The notes below the pieces were generated by a model, which saw nothing but the letters and a program-made list of their open reading frames with translations, made no database searches and had not been told where the DNA came from. Source: Microvirga terrae (GTDB lineage: Bacteria > Pseudomonadota > Alphaproteobacteria > Rhizobiales > Beijerinckiaceae). From it: a stretch of DNA of 64,000 nucleotides. Position 1 is the stretch's first letter, and the number at the start of each line of letters is the position of its first letter. The DNA lies in NCBI RefSeq assembly GCF_013307435.2, contig NZ_CP102845.1, positions 5,008,001 to 5,072,000 of the forward strand, written 5' to 3'. Of this stretch, positions 1-8,006 are shown one piece after another. Position numbers and translations under genes: made by a program.

Positions 1-1
1 C

Positions 2-424
2 ATCCGCAGCGTCGATCCGGCAGAGCGCTCGGCGCTGCAGACGGCGGGCGTGACGGTTCACGACATGCGGTCCATCGACGAGAACGGCGTCGTGTCGCTC
101 CTCGACGCCTTCCTGAAGCGTGTCGCAGCGGCCAATGGGGTTCTCCACGTGAGCCTCGACGTGGATTTCCTCGATCCGGCGATCGCGCCTGGGGTCGGCA
201 CCACCGTTCCTGGCGGCGCGACCTTCCGCGAGGCGCACCTCATCATGGAGATCCTCCACGACAGCGGCCTCGTGGGGAGCCTCGACCTTGTCGAACTCAA
301 CCCGTTCCTCGATGAGCGCGGCCGGACAGCCCTGCTCATGGTGGATCTCGTGGCGAGCCTGATGGGACGGCGGGTGCTGGACCGCCCGACCCAGAGCTAT
401 CGCTATACTCCAAAGATCGGGTAA
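2..424 (+). CDS. rocF: Arginase, C-terminal part (5' end outside window)
   Basis: This is the C-terminal 140 residues of an ureohydrolase, most likely arginase, which hydrolyses L-arginine to ornithine and urea with a binuclear manganese centre. The frame is open from base 2. The visible part holds the second metal-binding motif SLDVDFLDP and the GTTVPGG loop that follows it in arginases. It also holds the conserved [14 protein letters not shown] stretch near the end, and the first visible residues (IRSVD) match the family. Agmatinase or formiminoglutamase are less likely because the VELNP-D-RTA pattern is arginase-like. The gene ends with TAA. The neighbours do not suggest a shared pathway, and the window edge hides the start and any promoter. 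Confidence 0.9.
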   Translation: MRSVDPAERSALQTAGVTVHDMRSIDENGVVSLLDAFLKRVAAANGVLHVSLDVDFLDPAIAPGVGTTVPGGATFREAHLIMEILHDSGLVGSLDLVELNPFLDERGRTALLMVDLVASLMGRRVLDRPTQSYRYTPKIG

Positions 425-669
425 GCCACTCGAACCCTGGGGAACAAGGAACCGAAAGGCGGCAGACGACCCTGGAAGAAGCCCGACTCGGATGGGCGAT
501 CCTGGCGCTCCCTATGGTAAGTCCCTGCGCCCGCAGATGTCTGGATATCTGGAAGGACATGCAATAAAATTGCCATAAGGGCGAAACATCGGGGTTTCCG
601 CCCATTGCGAGGGTTGGGGCCTTCCGATGAAGGGCATCCCTTTCCACCCAACAGCAAGCGAGAGGCGGA

Positions 670-2031
670 ATGACCGCTGATAGACCAAAGGTCGTGATCG
701 TCGGGGCGGGCTTCGGAGGGCTGACGGTCGCTCAATCCCTGGCGCGGGTGCCGGTCGACGTGACGGTCATCGACCGTCACAACTACCACTACTTCCAACC
801 ACTCCTCTACCAGGTCGCCACGGCGGCCCTGTCGCCGGCCGACATAGCCTGGCCGATCCGCGGCATCCTCAGGCGGCAGAGGAACACGACGGTTCTCCTG
901 GCGAATGTCACCGGCATCGATGTGGATGCGTGCAGTGTCAGGGCGGGACCGGTGGACGTCCCTTACGACTTTCTCGTCCTCGCGACAGGCGCGACCCATT
1001 CCTATTTCGGACACCCGGAATGGGCCACTGTCGCTCCAGGGCTGAAGCAGATCGAGGATGCGACCTCCATCCGCCGGAAGGTTCTTCTCGCCTTCGAGCA
1101 CGCCGAACTGACCGACGATCCTGACGAACAGCGCCGTCTTCTGACATTTGTGGTCGTGGGCGGCGGCCCCACCGGCGTCGAGATGGCCGGCGCCATTGCG
1201 GAGGTGGCTCATCATGCCCTTCCGGCCGAATTCCGGCGCATCGACCCGCATGCGGCCCGGGTGATCCTGATCGAGGCGGGGCCCCGCCTGCTGCCGACGT
1301 TTCCAGAGGATCTTTCAACCTATGCCCATCGGGCGCTCGAGCGGATGGGCGTGGAGGTCAGGACGCTCGCGCGGGTCACGAACTGCGATGAGGCCGGGGT
1401 CGACCTCGAGGAGGCGCGGATCGAGGCCGGCACGGTCATATGGGCCGCAGGCGTCGTGGCTTCTCCGGCCGGCGCGTGGCTCGGGGTGGAGCAGGATCGC
1501 GCCGGGCGGGTCAAGGTCGGGCCTGATCTGACCGTTCCGGGCAGGCCGGAGATTTTTGTGATCGGCGACACCGCGACTGTGACCGACGCGGCCGGCAAGC
1601 CGGTGCCGGGAATCGCGCCGGCGGCCAAGCAGATGGGCCGCTATGTGGCCGACATGATCGCCGCGAAGGTCGAGAGCAGACCCTTACCGGGGCCGTTCCG
1701 GTACCGCCATCAGGGCGATCTCGCCACGATCGGGCGCAAGGCCGCCGTGGTGAAGCTCAAGTCGGTTCATCTCACGGGCTTTATCGGCTGGCTGTTCTGG
1801 GGCTTCGCGCACGTCTACTTCCTGATCGGCCTGCGGAACCGTGCCGTCGTGGCGTTCAGCTGGTTGTGGAACTATCTGACCTACCAGCGTGGAGCGCGCC
1901 TCATCACCGACGGTCCGGCCATGCAGATGATGGCCCGCGATGAGAAGACACGAGCCTTACCCGAAACCGCCGAAGGGGGCGCCCGGTCCGGTCGGGATCA
2001 GGCGCGATCAGGCGCAACGGACTGGCGGTAG
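670..2031 (+). CDS. ndh: Type II NADH dehydrogenase-like FAD/NAD(P) oxidoreductase
   Basis: A 453-residue flavoprotein of the NDH-2 family, which passes electrons from NADH to quinone at the membrane without pumping protons. Two Rossmann folds are visible: the FAD-binding GAGFGGL near residue 12 and the NADH-binding VVGGGPTGVEMAG near residue 165. The segment FVIGDTATV around residue 297 is the second FAD contact, and AAKQMGRYVAD follows as in other NDH-2. The C-terminal 100 residues contain the hydrophobic stretch FIGWLFWGFAHVYFLIGLR typical of the membrane-anchoring end. Length is normal for the family. The ATG at 670 follows a GAGGCGG ribosome site. It stands alone, convergent with the old yellow enzyme gene. 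A rubredoxin or sulfide reductase role is unlikely. Confidence 0.88.
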   Translation: MTADRPKVVIVGAGFGGLTVAQSLARVPVDVTVIDRHNYHYFQPLLYQVATAALSPADIAWPIRGILRRQRNTTVLLANVTGIDVDACSVRAGPVDVPYDFLVLATGATHSYFGHPEWATVAPGLKQIEDATSIRRKVLLAFEHAELTDDPDEQRRLLTFVVVGGGPTGVEMAGAIAEVAHHALPAEFRRIDPHAARVILIEAGPRLLPTFPEDLSTYAHRALERMGVEVRTLARVTNCDEAGVDLEEARIEAGTVIWAAGVVASPAGAWLGVEQDRAGRVKVGPDLTVPGRPEIFVIGDTATVTDAAGKPVPGIAPAAKQMGRYVADMIAAKVESRPLPGPFRYRHQGDLATIGRKAAVVKLKSVHLTGFIGWLFWGFAHVYFLIGLRNRAVVAFSWLWNYLTYQRGARLITDGPAMQMMARDEKTRALPETAEGGARSGRDQARSGATDWR

Positions 2032-2077
2032 GTCAGCAGGTAACCCGCAGCAGCCGGCTTCGTCACGCGCGCCGCCC

Positions 2078-3190
2078 TCAATCGTCTGCGCGCATCTTGA
2101 AGAGATCCGGATATTGCCGCGGCTGGGAGCGCAGGTACTGGCTTGGCGCCCGGACCGCCGCGCCGAAATGCGCAGCCGCATGCCAGGGCCAGCGAGGATC
2201 GTAGAGGATCGCACGGGCAAGGGCGATCAGATCGGCGTCCCCGGTGACGAGGATGGATTCCGCCTGCACGAAATCCGTGATGAGACCGACGGCGATGACG
2301 GGCATGCCGACCGGTTTCACCGCGCGGGCCAGAGGCACTTGGTAGCTCGGTCCCACGGGGATCTTTTGTGCTGGTGTCAAGCCTCCGCTCGAGACATGGA
2401 TCGCACTGCAGCCGCGCGCCTCGAGGGCCCTGGCAAATTCCACCGTCTCCTCGATGGTCCAGCCGCCCGGCGCCCAGTCCGTGCCAGACACCCGCACCGT
2501 CACCGGGCGCCCGGCCGGGAACACGGCCCGAACGGCATCGAACACCTCGAGCGGGAAGCGCATCCGGTTTTCGAGCGATCCGCCATAGCTGTCGTCCCGC
2601 TGGTTGGAGAGCGGCGACAGAAACTGGTGAAGCAGGTAGCCATGAGCCGCATGAATCTGAACGGCCTCGAGGCCGAGCCTCGCAGCCCGCACGGCCGCCT
2701 CGGCAAAGGCGTTCCGTACCCGCGCAAGACCATCCCGGTCCAGAGCCGCCGGAGAAGCCTCGCCGCTCTCCTGCGGGATCGCGGAAGGCGCCTCCGTCTT
2801 CCAACCATTGGCATGATCGGGGGCGATCTGCCGGCCCCCCTTCCAGGGCACTTCGGTCGAGGCCTTTCGCCCGGCATGGCCGAGCTGGATCGCGACAGGC
2901 ATGTCGGACCAGCGCCGGATGCCGTCCAGAACGCGGCCCATCGCAGCCTCGCATGCGTCCGAATAGAGCCCGACGTCCCCGTAGGTGATCCGGCCTTCGG
3001 GCGTGACCGCCGTCGCCTCGATGGTGAGCAGCGCTGCCCCCGAGAGAGCAAGCTGACCCAGATGAATCATGTGCCAATCGTTCATGCAGCCGTCCTCGGC
3101 CGAGTATTGGCACATGGGAGCGATGACGATTCGGTTGGCGAGTTCCAGATCCCCGACCCGGAAGGGTGTGAAGAGTTTCGCGTGCGACAT
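2078..3190 (-). CDS. NADH:flavin oxidoreductase, old yellow enzyme (NamA/XenA type)
   Basis: A 370-residue FMN-dependent ene-reductase of the old yellow enzyme family, of the shorter 'thermophilic-like' class that includes YqjM/NamA and XenA. These enzymes reduce activated C=C bonds and nitro compounds with NADPH. The sequence begins with the LFTPFRVGDLELANRIV core and has the class-specific cysteine motif APMCQYSA around residue 27. The substrate-binding pair appears in IHAAHGYLLHQFLSP, and SYGGSLENR is the usual phosphate/FMN region. The length fits a single TIM barrel with no C-terminal iron-sulfur domain, unlike 2,4-dienoyl-CoA reductase. It is transcribed away from the ClpC-like pseudogene across a 437-base gap. 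The physiological substrate cannot be read from the sequence. Confidence 0.88.
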   Translation of the reverse strand: MSHAKLFTPFRVGDLELANRIVIAPMCQYSAEDGCMNDWHMIHLGQLALSGAALLTIEATAVTPEGRITYGDVGLYSDACEAAMGRVLDGIRRWSDMPVAIQLGHAGRKASTEVPWKGGRQIAPDHANGWKTEAPSAIPQESGEASPAALDRDGLARVRNAFAEAAVRAARLGLEAVQIHAAHGYLLHQFLSPLSNQRDDSYGGSLENRMRFPLEVFDAVRAVFPAGRPVTVRVSGTDWAPGGWTIEETVEFARALEARGCSAIHVSSGGLTPAQKIPVGPSYQVPLARAVKPVGMPVIAVGLITDFVQAESILVTGDADLIALARAILYDPRWPWHAAAHFGAAVRAPSQYLRSQPRQYPDLFKMRADD

Positions 3191-3627
3191 GGGTTGCCTC
3201 GTCGATTGCGGATGGTTCAGGCTTGTGAGGAGTACAGTGGCATTGAAACGCGTCGGCAGCCGGAAAGGTCTGACAGGTCACGGTATCTTTGTGACCGATC
3301 CAGCCGCTCTTTTGCTGACCGCGATCATTCGGATTATCATCACTTGCTCTTCTGTGAGTTGTCTTCAAGCCCAAGCTTGGTCATGGCAGCCCTCCATTAT
3401 TCGTCGGGCTGCCCGCTGCCGATCCAGATTTCGTGATGTTCTGAACAAGAATGGCCGCTCCAGAGCAACCGCCCAGCGAAATTGTATTCTCGCTCGGGGA
3501 TCGACAGATCTGCGTACCGAACATGGCAGCCGCCGATGAGGAACAACCGCGCCGAAGTCGCACGCAAGGCCGACATCTGCCGGATCACGACACCCGTCAG
3601 GCAGAATCGACAGCATGGAGGAAAGCC
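3191..3627. other. 437-base intergenic stretch, no gene seen
   Basis: This gap lies between the divergently placed old yellow enzyme gene and the ClpC-like pseudogene. Open frames here are short and show no family signature. No clear promoter, palindrome or terminator was recognised. Only the SD-like GGAGG at about 3617, just upstream of the pseudogene start codon, is evident. Confidence 0.5.
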
Positions 3628-4645
3628 GTGGCGGACGGAATTTGTGACATCTGTGGCATCCGGTTCTCATCGGCGAGCCGGGTGTCGGCAAGACGGCCAT
3701 CGTCGAGGGGCTCGCGCAGCGCATCGTCGCCGGCGAGGTGCCCGAGAGCCTCCGGGACAAACGCCGCGTCGAACTCTCGATCAACTCGATGGTGGCCGGC
3801 TCGAAATATCGGGGCGAGTTCGAGGAGCGCGCCCAGCAGATCCTCAAGGAGGTCACGGAGCGGAACAACGAGCTCATTCTGTTCATCGACGGAATCCACA
3901 CCATCGTGGGGGCTGGCCACGGCGGCGGCGAAAGCGGGCTCGACACGACAACGTGTTCAAGCCGACGCTGGCCCGTGGCGAGCTCAACCTGATCGGTGCC
4001 ACGACACTCAACGAATACCAGAAACACATTGAGAAGGATGCTGCCCTGGAGCGTCGCTTCCAGCCGGTCTTCGTCCCCGAGCCGACGGTTGCCCGGACCA
4101 TCATGATCCTGCGGGGCTTGCGCGATACTCCCGAAGCGCACCACAAGGTCACCATCACGGAGCTGATGGACGTCCTTCGTAGCCATTTCCGGCCGAAATT
4201 CATCAACCGCATCGACGAGATCATCGTCTTTCATGCCCTAACCCGCAGCGAAAGCCGCTCCATCGTCGAGCTTCAGCTGGAGCGCGTCAGGCGGACGGCT
4301 CATGGCCAGGGACTCGATCTTGCGATCGATGACAGCGTCGTCGATCATCTTGCCGCTGCCGGCTTCCGGCCCGAGTTCGGAGCGCGCGAGCTGCGGCGAC
4401 TGATCCGCACGGAGTTCGAGACGCAATCGGCCCGGGCGATGCTGGCGGACGAGGTCCATGAAAGCGACCGGGTGACCGCACGCTGGGACCCCGAGCGGCA
4501 GAAGATCGTTCTGGAGCCGCAGCCTCGACCACCAGGGACAGAGCAAGTTCCGGCCGACGCCGAGGGCGAGCATCGCAACGCGGTCGAGATGCAATGGGAC
4601 GCTCAGCGAGGAACCGGGGACGAGGGACGCACGGCCGCTGAGTGA
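3628..4645 (+). pseudogene. Remnant of a ClpC-like AAA+ ATPase with zinc-finger N-terminus
   Basis: A decayed gene for a Hsp100/Clp ATP-binding subunit. A GTG at 3628 behind GGAGGAAAGCC starts [11 protein letters not shown], the CxxC zinc-finger N-terminus of a ClpC-like family. After about 12 codons the reading jumps into another frame at [17 protein letters not shown] (Walker A of the first AAA domain), so the N-domain is deleted. The Walker B region reads LFIDGIHT, where the catalytic Glu is normally LFIDE. Near 3945-3955 one base is missing, so the frame shifts again before [17 protein letters not shown]. After HHKVTIT the sequence jumps to [20 protein letters not shown], the end of the second AAA domain, so the second Walker A/B is gone. 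About 1 kb remains of an expected ~2.5 kb. No functional protein can be made. Confidence 0.85.
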
Positions 4646-4651
4646 ACCTCG

Positions 4652-4683
4652 TAGCATCGGGCTCCCATTCACCACCGATGCTA
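4652..4683. terminator. Inverted repeat, possible bidirectional terminator
   Basis: Perfect 9-base arms TAGCATCGG and CCGATGCTA separated by 14 bases, between the end of the ClpC-like remnant and the end of the convergent HlyD-type gene. There is no long T tract, so its action as a terminator is inferred from position. Confidence 0.4.
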
Positions 4684-4729
4684 TTCGGATGATCGGCCTA
4701 GACTTCGATATACACTCTCGCGGCGTGCC

Positions 4730-6082
4730 TCAGTCCTCGCGGAACGCGCGATTGAAGCTGTCCATCACAGGGCGCAGCATGTAGCCGGCTGCGGTGAATT
4801 TGCCGGTCTTGATCAGAACCTCGACGGGCATACCGGCCATCACCTCGACCCCCGGCAAGGATGACAGCGAATGCTCGTCGAGACGGATGCGCGCCGTGTA
4901 GAACGAGCGCTCCGTGGTCTTGTCGGTCATGCGGTCGGCCGACACATAGGTGAGCGTTCCCTCCACGGGAGGAACGCGGCGGTGCTTGTAGGGCATGAGC
5001 CGCACCTGCGCCGGTAACCCGGGGTGGACGACATCGATGTCGTCGGGTCTCACCTGGGCGGTGATGATGAGGCGATCGTGCTTCGGCACGAGGTCGAGCA
5101 ATGGCTGGCCCTCCCCTACGACCCCGCCGGGCGTCCGAATTCGGAGATCCGTCACGACCCCGTCCTCGGGCGCGCGCACCTGGGTGCGGGCGAGCACGTC
5201 CTGAGCGGCCTCGGCCCGTTCGGAGAGCTGGAAGAGGAGCGCCTGCACCTCGCGGAGGCTCTGAGCGATCTCGGCCTCCCGGTCGCTGCGCAGCTTGAGG
5301 ATCTGAGCGTTGGCTTCGCCGACACCCTGTTCGGCACGCGCCATTTCCTCCTGCGCCTGGCCCTGCCGCCCGTCGATCTCGGCCTGTTCGCGCTCAAGCG
5401 CCAGCTTGCGCGGCTGCGCGATGACACCCCTGGCGACGAGGGGCGCAATCGATTCCATCTCCTTCTTGATGATCTCCGCACGCTTCGCCGCAGCGCTCAC
5501 CTGGTACCTCAGGCCCAGCATCTGGCGCGAGATCTGCTGCTGCCGCTGGATCAGCACAGCGAGCTGCGACTGGTAGAGCTGGCGGCGGCTGTTGAAGATT
5601 CGCTGCTGTCCGGCGAGCATCTCATCGAGCGCTGCATCCGTCTCGGCCGCTTGGCGCAGGGGCAGCGGGAACTGGATCGTGTCATTCCCGTCTCGCTCGG
5701 CGAGCAGCCGCGCCTCGCGGGCCTGAGCCTCGCGCAGCTGTCCCCGAAGCGCCTCGGCGCTGGATCTGGCCCGCGTATCGTCGAGCTGAATCAGCGGCTG
5801 GCCGGTCGTCACGGCATCACCGTCCTTCACCAGAATCCTGGCGACGATGCCGCCTTCCAAGTGCTGCACCGTCTTGCGGCTCGTTTCGGCCTCGACCGAG
5901 CCGATTGCGATGGCGGCGCTTTCGAGCGGCGCCGTGACAGACCAAATGCCGAAGCCGCCGATGAACACGACCACGAGCCCGAACGCGAAGGCCGTCAACC
6001 ACCGGATCCGATGGAACGGAGTGGGGGGTGGCGGGGGCAGGACATCGGAGAGATCGATGACGGGCGATGTTCTGGCCATCAT
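4730..6082 (-). CDS. HlyD/PrtE-family type I secretion periplasmic adaptor
   Basis: A 450-residue membrane fusion protein of a type I secretion system. It links the inner-membrane ABC exporter to an outer-membrane TolC-type channel. One membrane segment is visible near residues 29-52 (LTAFAFGLVVVFIGGFGIW). The lipoyl/barrel half-motif ETSRKTVQHLEGGIVARILV follows, with a long alpha-helical coiled-coil region rich in Gln/Arg/Glu (about residues 120-290) and then the second lipoyl half VRAPEDGVVTDLRIRTPGGVV. The end contains the PVEVLIKTG motif of PrtE/LapC-like adaptors. Its start codon overlaps the stop of the ABC gene by four bases (ATGA), so the two are translationally coupled. No TolC gene lies nearby, so the outer channel must come from elsewhere. 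Confidence 0.92.
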   Translation of the reverse strand: MMARTSPVIDLSDVLPPPPPTPFHRIRWLTAFAFGLVVVFIGGFGIWSVTAPLESAAIAIGSVEAETSRKTVQHLEGGIVARILVKDGDAVTTGQPLIQLDDTRARSSAEALRGQLREAQAREARLLAERDGNDTIQFPLPLRQAAETDAALDEMLAGQQRIFNSRRQLYQSQLAVLIQRQQQISRQMLGLRYQVSAAAKRAEIIKKEMESIAPLVARGVIAQPRKLALEREQAEIDGRQGQAQEEMARAEQGVGEANAQILKLRSDREAEIAQSLREVQALLFQLSERAEAAQDVLARTQVRAPEDGVVTDLRIRTPGGVVGEGQPLLDLVPKHDRLIITAQVRPDDIDVVHPGLPAQVRLMPYKHRRVPPVEGTLTYVSADRMTDKTTERSFYTARIRLDEHSLSSLPGVEVMAGMPVEVLIKTGKFTAAGYMLRPVMDSFNRAFRED

Positions 6083-7887
6083 GCGGCTCCCTTGCCGGCC
6101 TGCTGACCGGGTGCGGTGATCATCGGTCCTTCGTTGACCTTCGGCATGCGCGTTTCAGGCTTCGCCCTCGCCTGCTGCGCGACCCTGATCGCCGTCCGTC
6201 CCTGTGCGATTTTCTCGGCGATCTCGCGGCGCTCGCCATAGGCGTTGACCAGGCCGTTGTCGAGTACGAGCACGTTATCGGCAACGGACAAAATGCCGAG
6301 GCGCTGGGCAATGACGATGATTGTTGCGCCGCGGGACTTCATCTCGTCGATGGCTCGACGGAGCGCCTCCTCGCCTTCGGGGTCGAGGCTTGCATTCGGC
6401 TCGTCGAGAACGATCAAACGAGGGTCGCCGAAAAACGCACGCGCGAGCCCGAGCTTTTGGCGCTGGCCGCCGGAGAGCCGCGCCCCGCCCTCGCCGATAT
6501 GAGTGTCATAGCCCCTGGGCAGCCGCATGACGGTATCGTGAAGATCCACCAACCGCGCCGCCGCAATGACATCCGTGGAACTCGCCTCGGACAGGCGGGA
6601 GATGTTCTCCGCGACGGTCCCGGCGAAGAGCTCGACGTCCTGGGGCAGATAGCCGAAGTAACGATGTCCCCCGGAGGCCATCCACACCCCGACATCGGCC
6701 CCGTCGAGGCGCACATGCCCCGTGGTCGGCGGCACGGTGCCGGCGATCAGGCGACCAAGGGTCGACTTTCCGGCTCCTGAGGGCCCGACGACACCGAGCA
6801 CCTTGCCGGCGCAGACCATCATCGAGAGGCGGCGCACGACAGGCTCGGTCGATCCAGGCGGCACGTAGGTGAGCTGCTCAACTTCGAGGAGGCCGCTGGG
6901 TGGGGGCAGCTCCATGCCTTTCACGGGCGGCGGGGCGGCCTGCATGATGCGCCGGATGCGGTCATAGGCGAGCCGCACGTTGGTGACGGCCTTCCAGGTG
7001 CCGATGGCTCCCTCGACGGGGCCGAGGGAGCGGCCGAGCAGGATCGAGGCGGCGAAGATCGCGGCCGGGCTGACATCGTGCCTGATGACGAGGAAGGAGG
7101 CTGCCGCCATCACCAGCACCTGCGCGAGGAAACGGACGAAGCGGGCTAGCGCCTGGATCGCCGAAGCCCGCGAGCCGGCCGTCAGCTGGGCGGCCTTGGC
7201 ATGCGCCTGCTCGTCGGCCAGGATCCGTGCCACGCCAGGCAGCATGCCCATGGCGGTGATCGCCTCCACGTTGCGCATCAGCGACTCGAAGCGGTGCTGG
7301 CTTTCGGATGAGGCTGCGGACGCCCGCGCGAAAGGAGCCCGGGTTACGGTCTCGTTGAGCCATGCGAAGCCGAACAGGATGAGGGAAGCCACGATCCCAA
7401 TGGCACCCAGCAGCGGGTGAACGAGGGTCATGGCGAGCAGGAAGATCGGGGTCCACGGCAGGTCGAACAGCGCCGTGCATGCCGATCCGCCGAAGAACTG
7501 GCGCAGGGTGCCGAGATCGCGCCATGCCTGCGCGGCTCCCGCGGGATCGGCCCGCAGCGCGGCCTGCACGGCTGCGGTGAGCACGGGAGCCTGCAGGCGT
7601 TCCTCGAGCCAGCCACCGACGCGGGCGAGCATCTCGCGGCGCAGGGCCTCGATAACCGCATGGAGCGCCAGCGCGAAGATGACGATGAGGGTGAGCATGA
7701 AGAGCGTGTCGAGACTCTGGCTCGACAAGACGTGGTCGTAGACCTGCAGCAGGTAGAGCGGCATGGTCAGGGCGAGCAGATTGACGAAGAAGCTCAAGCC
7801 CGCGACGAGGGCCAGCGAGTAGCGACAAAGCCGGAAGGCGTGCTCCACCTCTGTCTGATGGCGGGCCTTCATCCAGTTCAGGGCCAT
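6079..7887 (-). CDS. Type I secretion ABC transporter (PrtD family permease/ATPase)
   Basis: A 602-residue fused permease-ATPase that powers export of unfolded proteins with a C-terminal signal. Residues ~20-310 form the membrane domain (for example LALTMPLYLLQVYDHVL), with no C39 peptidase domain, as expected for PrtD/LapB-like exporters. The ATPase half has Walker A GPSGAGKST, signature LSGGQRQ and Walker B RLIVLDEPNASLD. The H-loop reads IVIAQRLGIL, with Gln (codon at 6304-6306) where His is almost always found; this may slow or alter ATP turnover. The start follows GGAGATCGCGT. The gene lies downstream of the Gly-rich protein gene and overlaps the adaptor gene, giving the order cargo, ABC, adaptor. 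Confidence 0.92.
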   Translation of the reverse strand: MALNWMKARHQTEVEHAFRLCRYSLALVAGLSFFVNLLALTMPLYLLQVYDHVLSSQSLDTLFMLTLIVIFALALHAVIEALRREMLARVGGWLEERLQAPVLTAAVQAALRADPAGAAQAWRDLGTLRQFFGGSACTALFDLPWTPIFLLAMTLVHPLLGAIGIVASLILFGFAWLNETVTRAPFARASAASSESQHRFESLMRNVEAITAMGMLPGVARILADEQAHAKAAQLTAGSRASAIQALARFVRFLAQVLVMAAASFLVIRHDVSPAAIFAASILLGRSLGPVEGAIGTWKAVTNVRLAYDRIRRIMQAAPPPVKGMELPPPSGLLEVEQLTYVPPGSTEPVVRRLSMMVCAGKVLGVVGPSGAGKSTLGRLIAGTVPPTTGHVRLDGADVGVWMASGGHRYFGYLPQDVELFAGTVAENISRLSEASSTDVIAAARLVDLHDTVMRLPRGYDTHIGEGGARLSGGQRQKLGLARAFFGDPRLIVLDEPNASLDPEGEEALRRAIDEMKSRGATIIVIAQRLGILSVADNVLVLDNGLVNAYGERREIAEKIAQGRTAIRVAQQARAKPETRMPKVNEGPMITAPGQQAGKGAA

Positions 7888-7959
7888 ACGCGATCTCCGG
7901 AACCATCAGGGGAGTCGGGCTGGCGCTCGCACGTCCGGGGAAGATCGCGCATGCGCCAC

Positions 7960-7990
7960 TCCGGGGCCGCGGGAGTGCCGCAGCCCCGGA
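7960..7990 (-). terminator. Strong hairpin between cargo gene and T1SS genes
   Basis: Arms TCCGGGGC and GCCCCGGA are perfectly complementary, and the 15-base loop holds a further short GCGG/CCGC stem. It lies just after the Gly-rich protein gene and about 70 bases before the ABC gene in the direction of transcription. There is no T tract. It could be an attenuator or mRNA-stabilising structure that keeps cargo expression above that of the exporter. Confidence 0.45.
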
Positions 7991-8006
7991 CCGCCGTTAT
8001 CGGGGC

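Noticed and set aside
1998..3436. Long opposite-strand frames across the old yellow enzyme gene
   Set aside because: High-GC shadows; only the 2078-3190 frame has family motifs.
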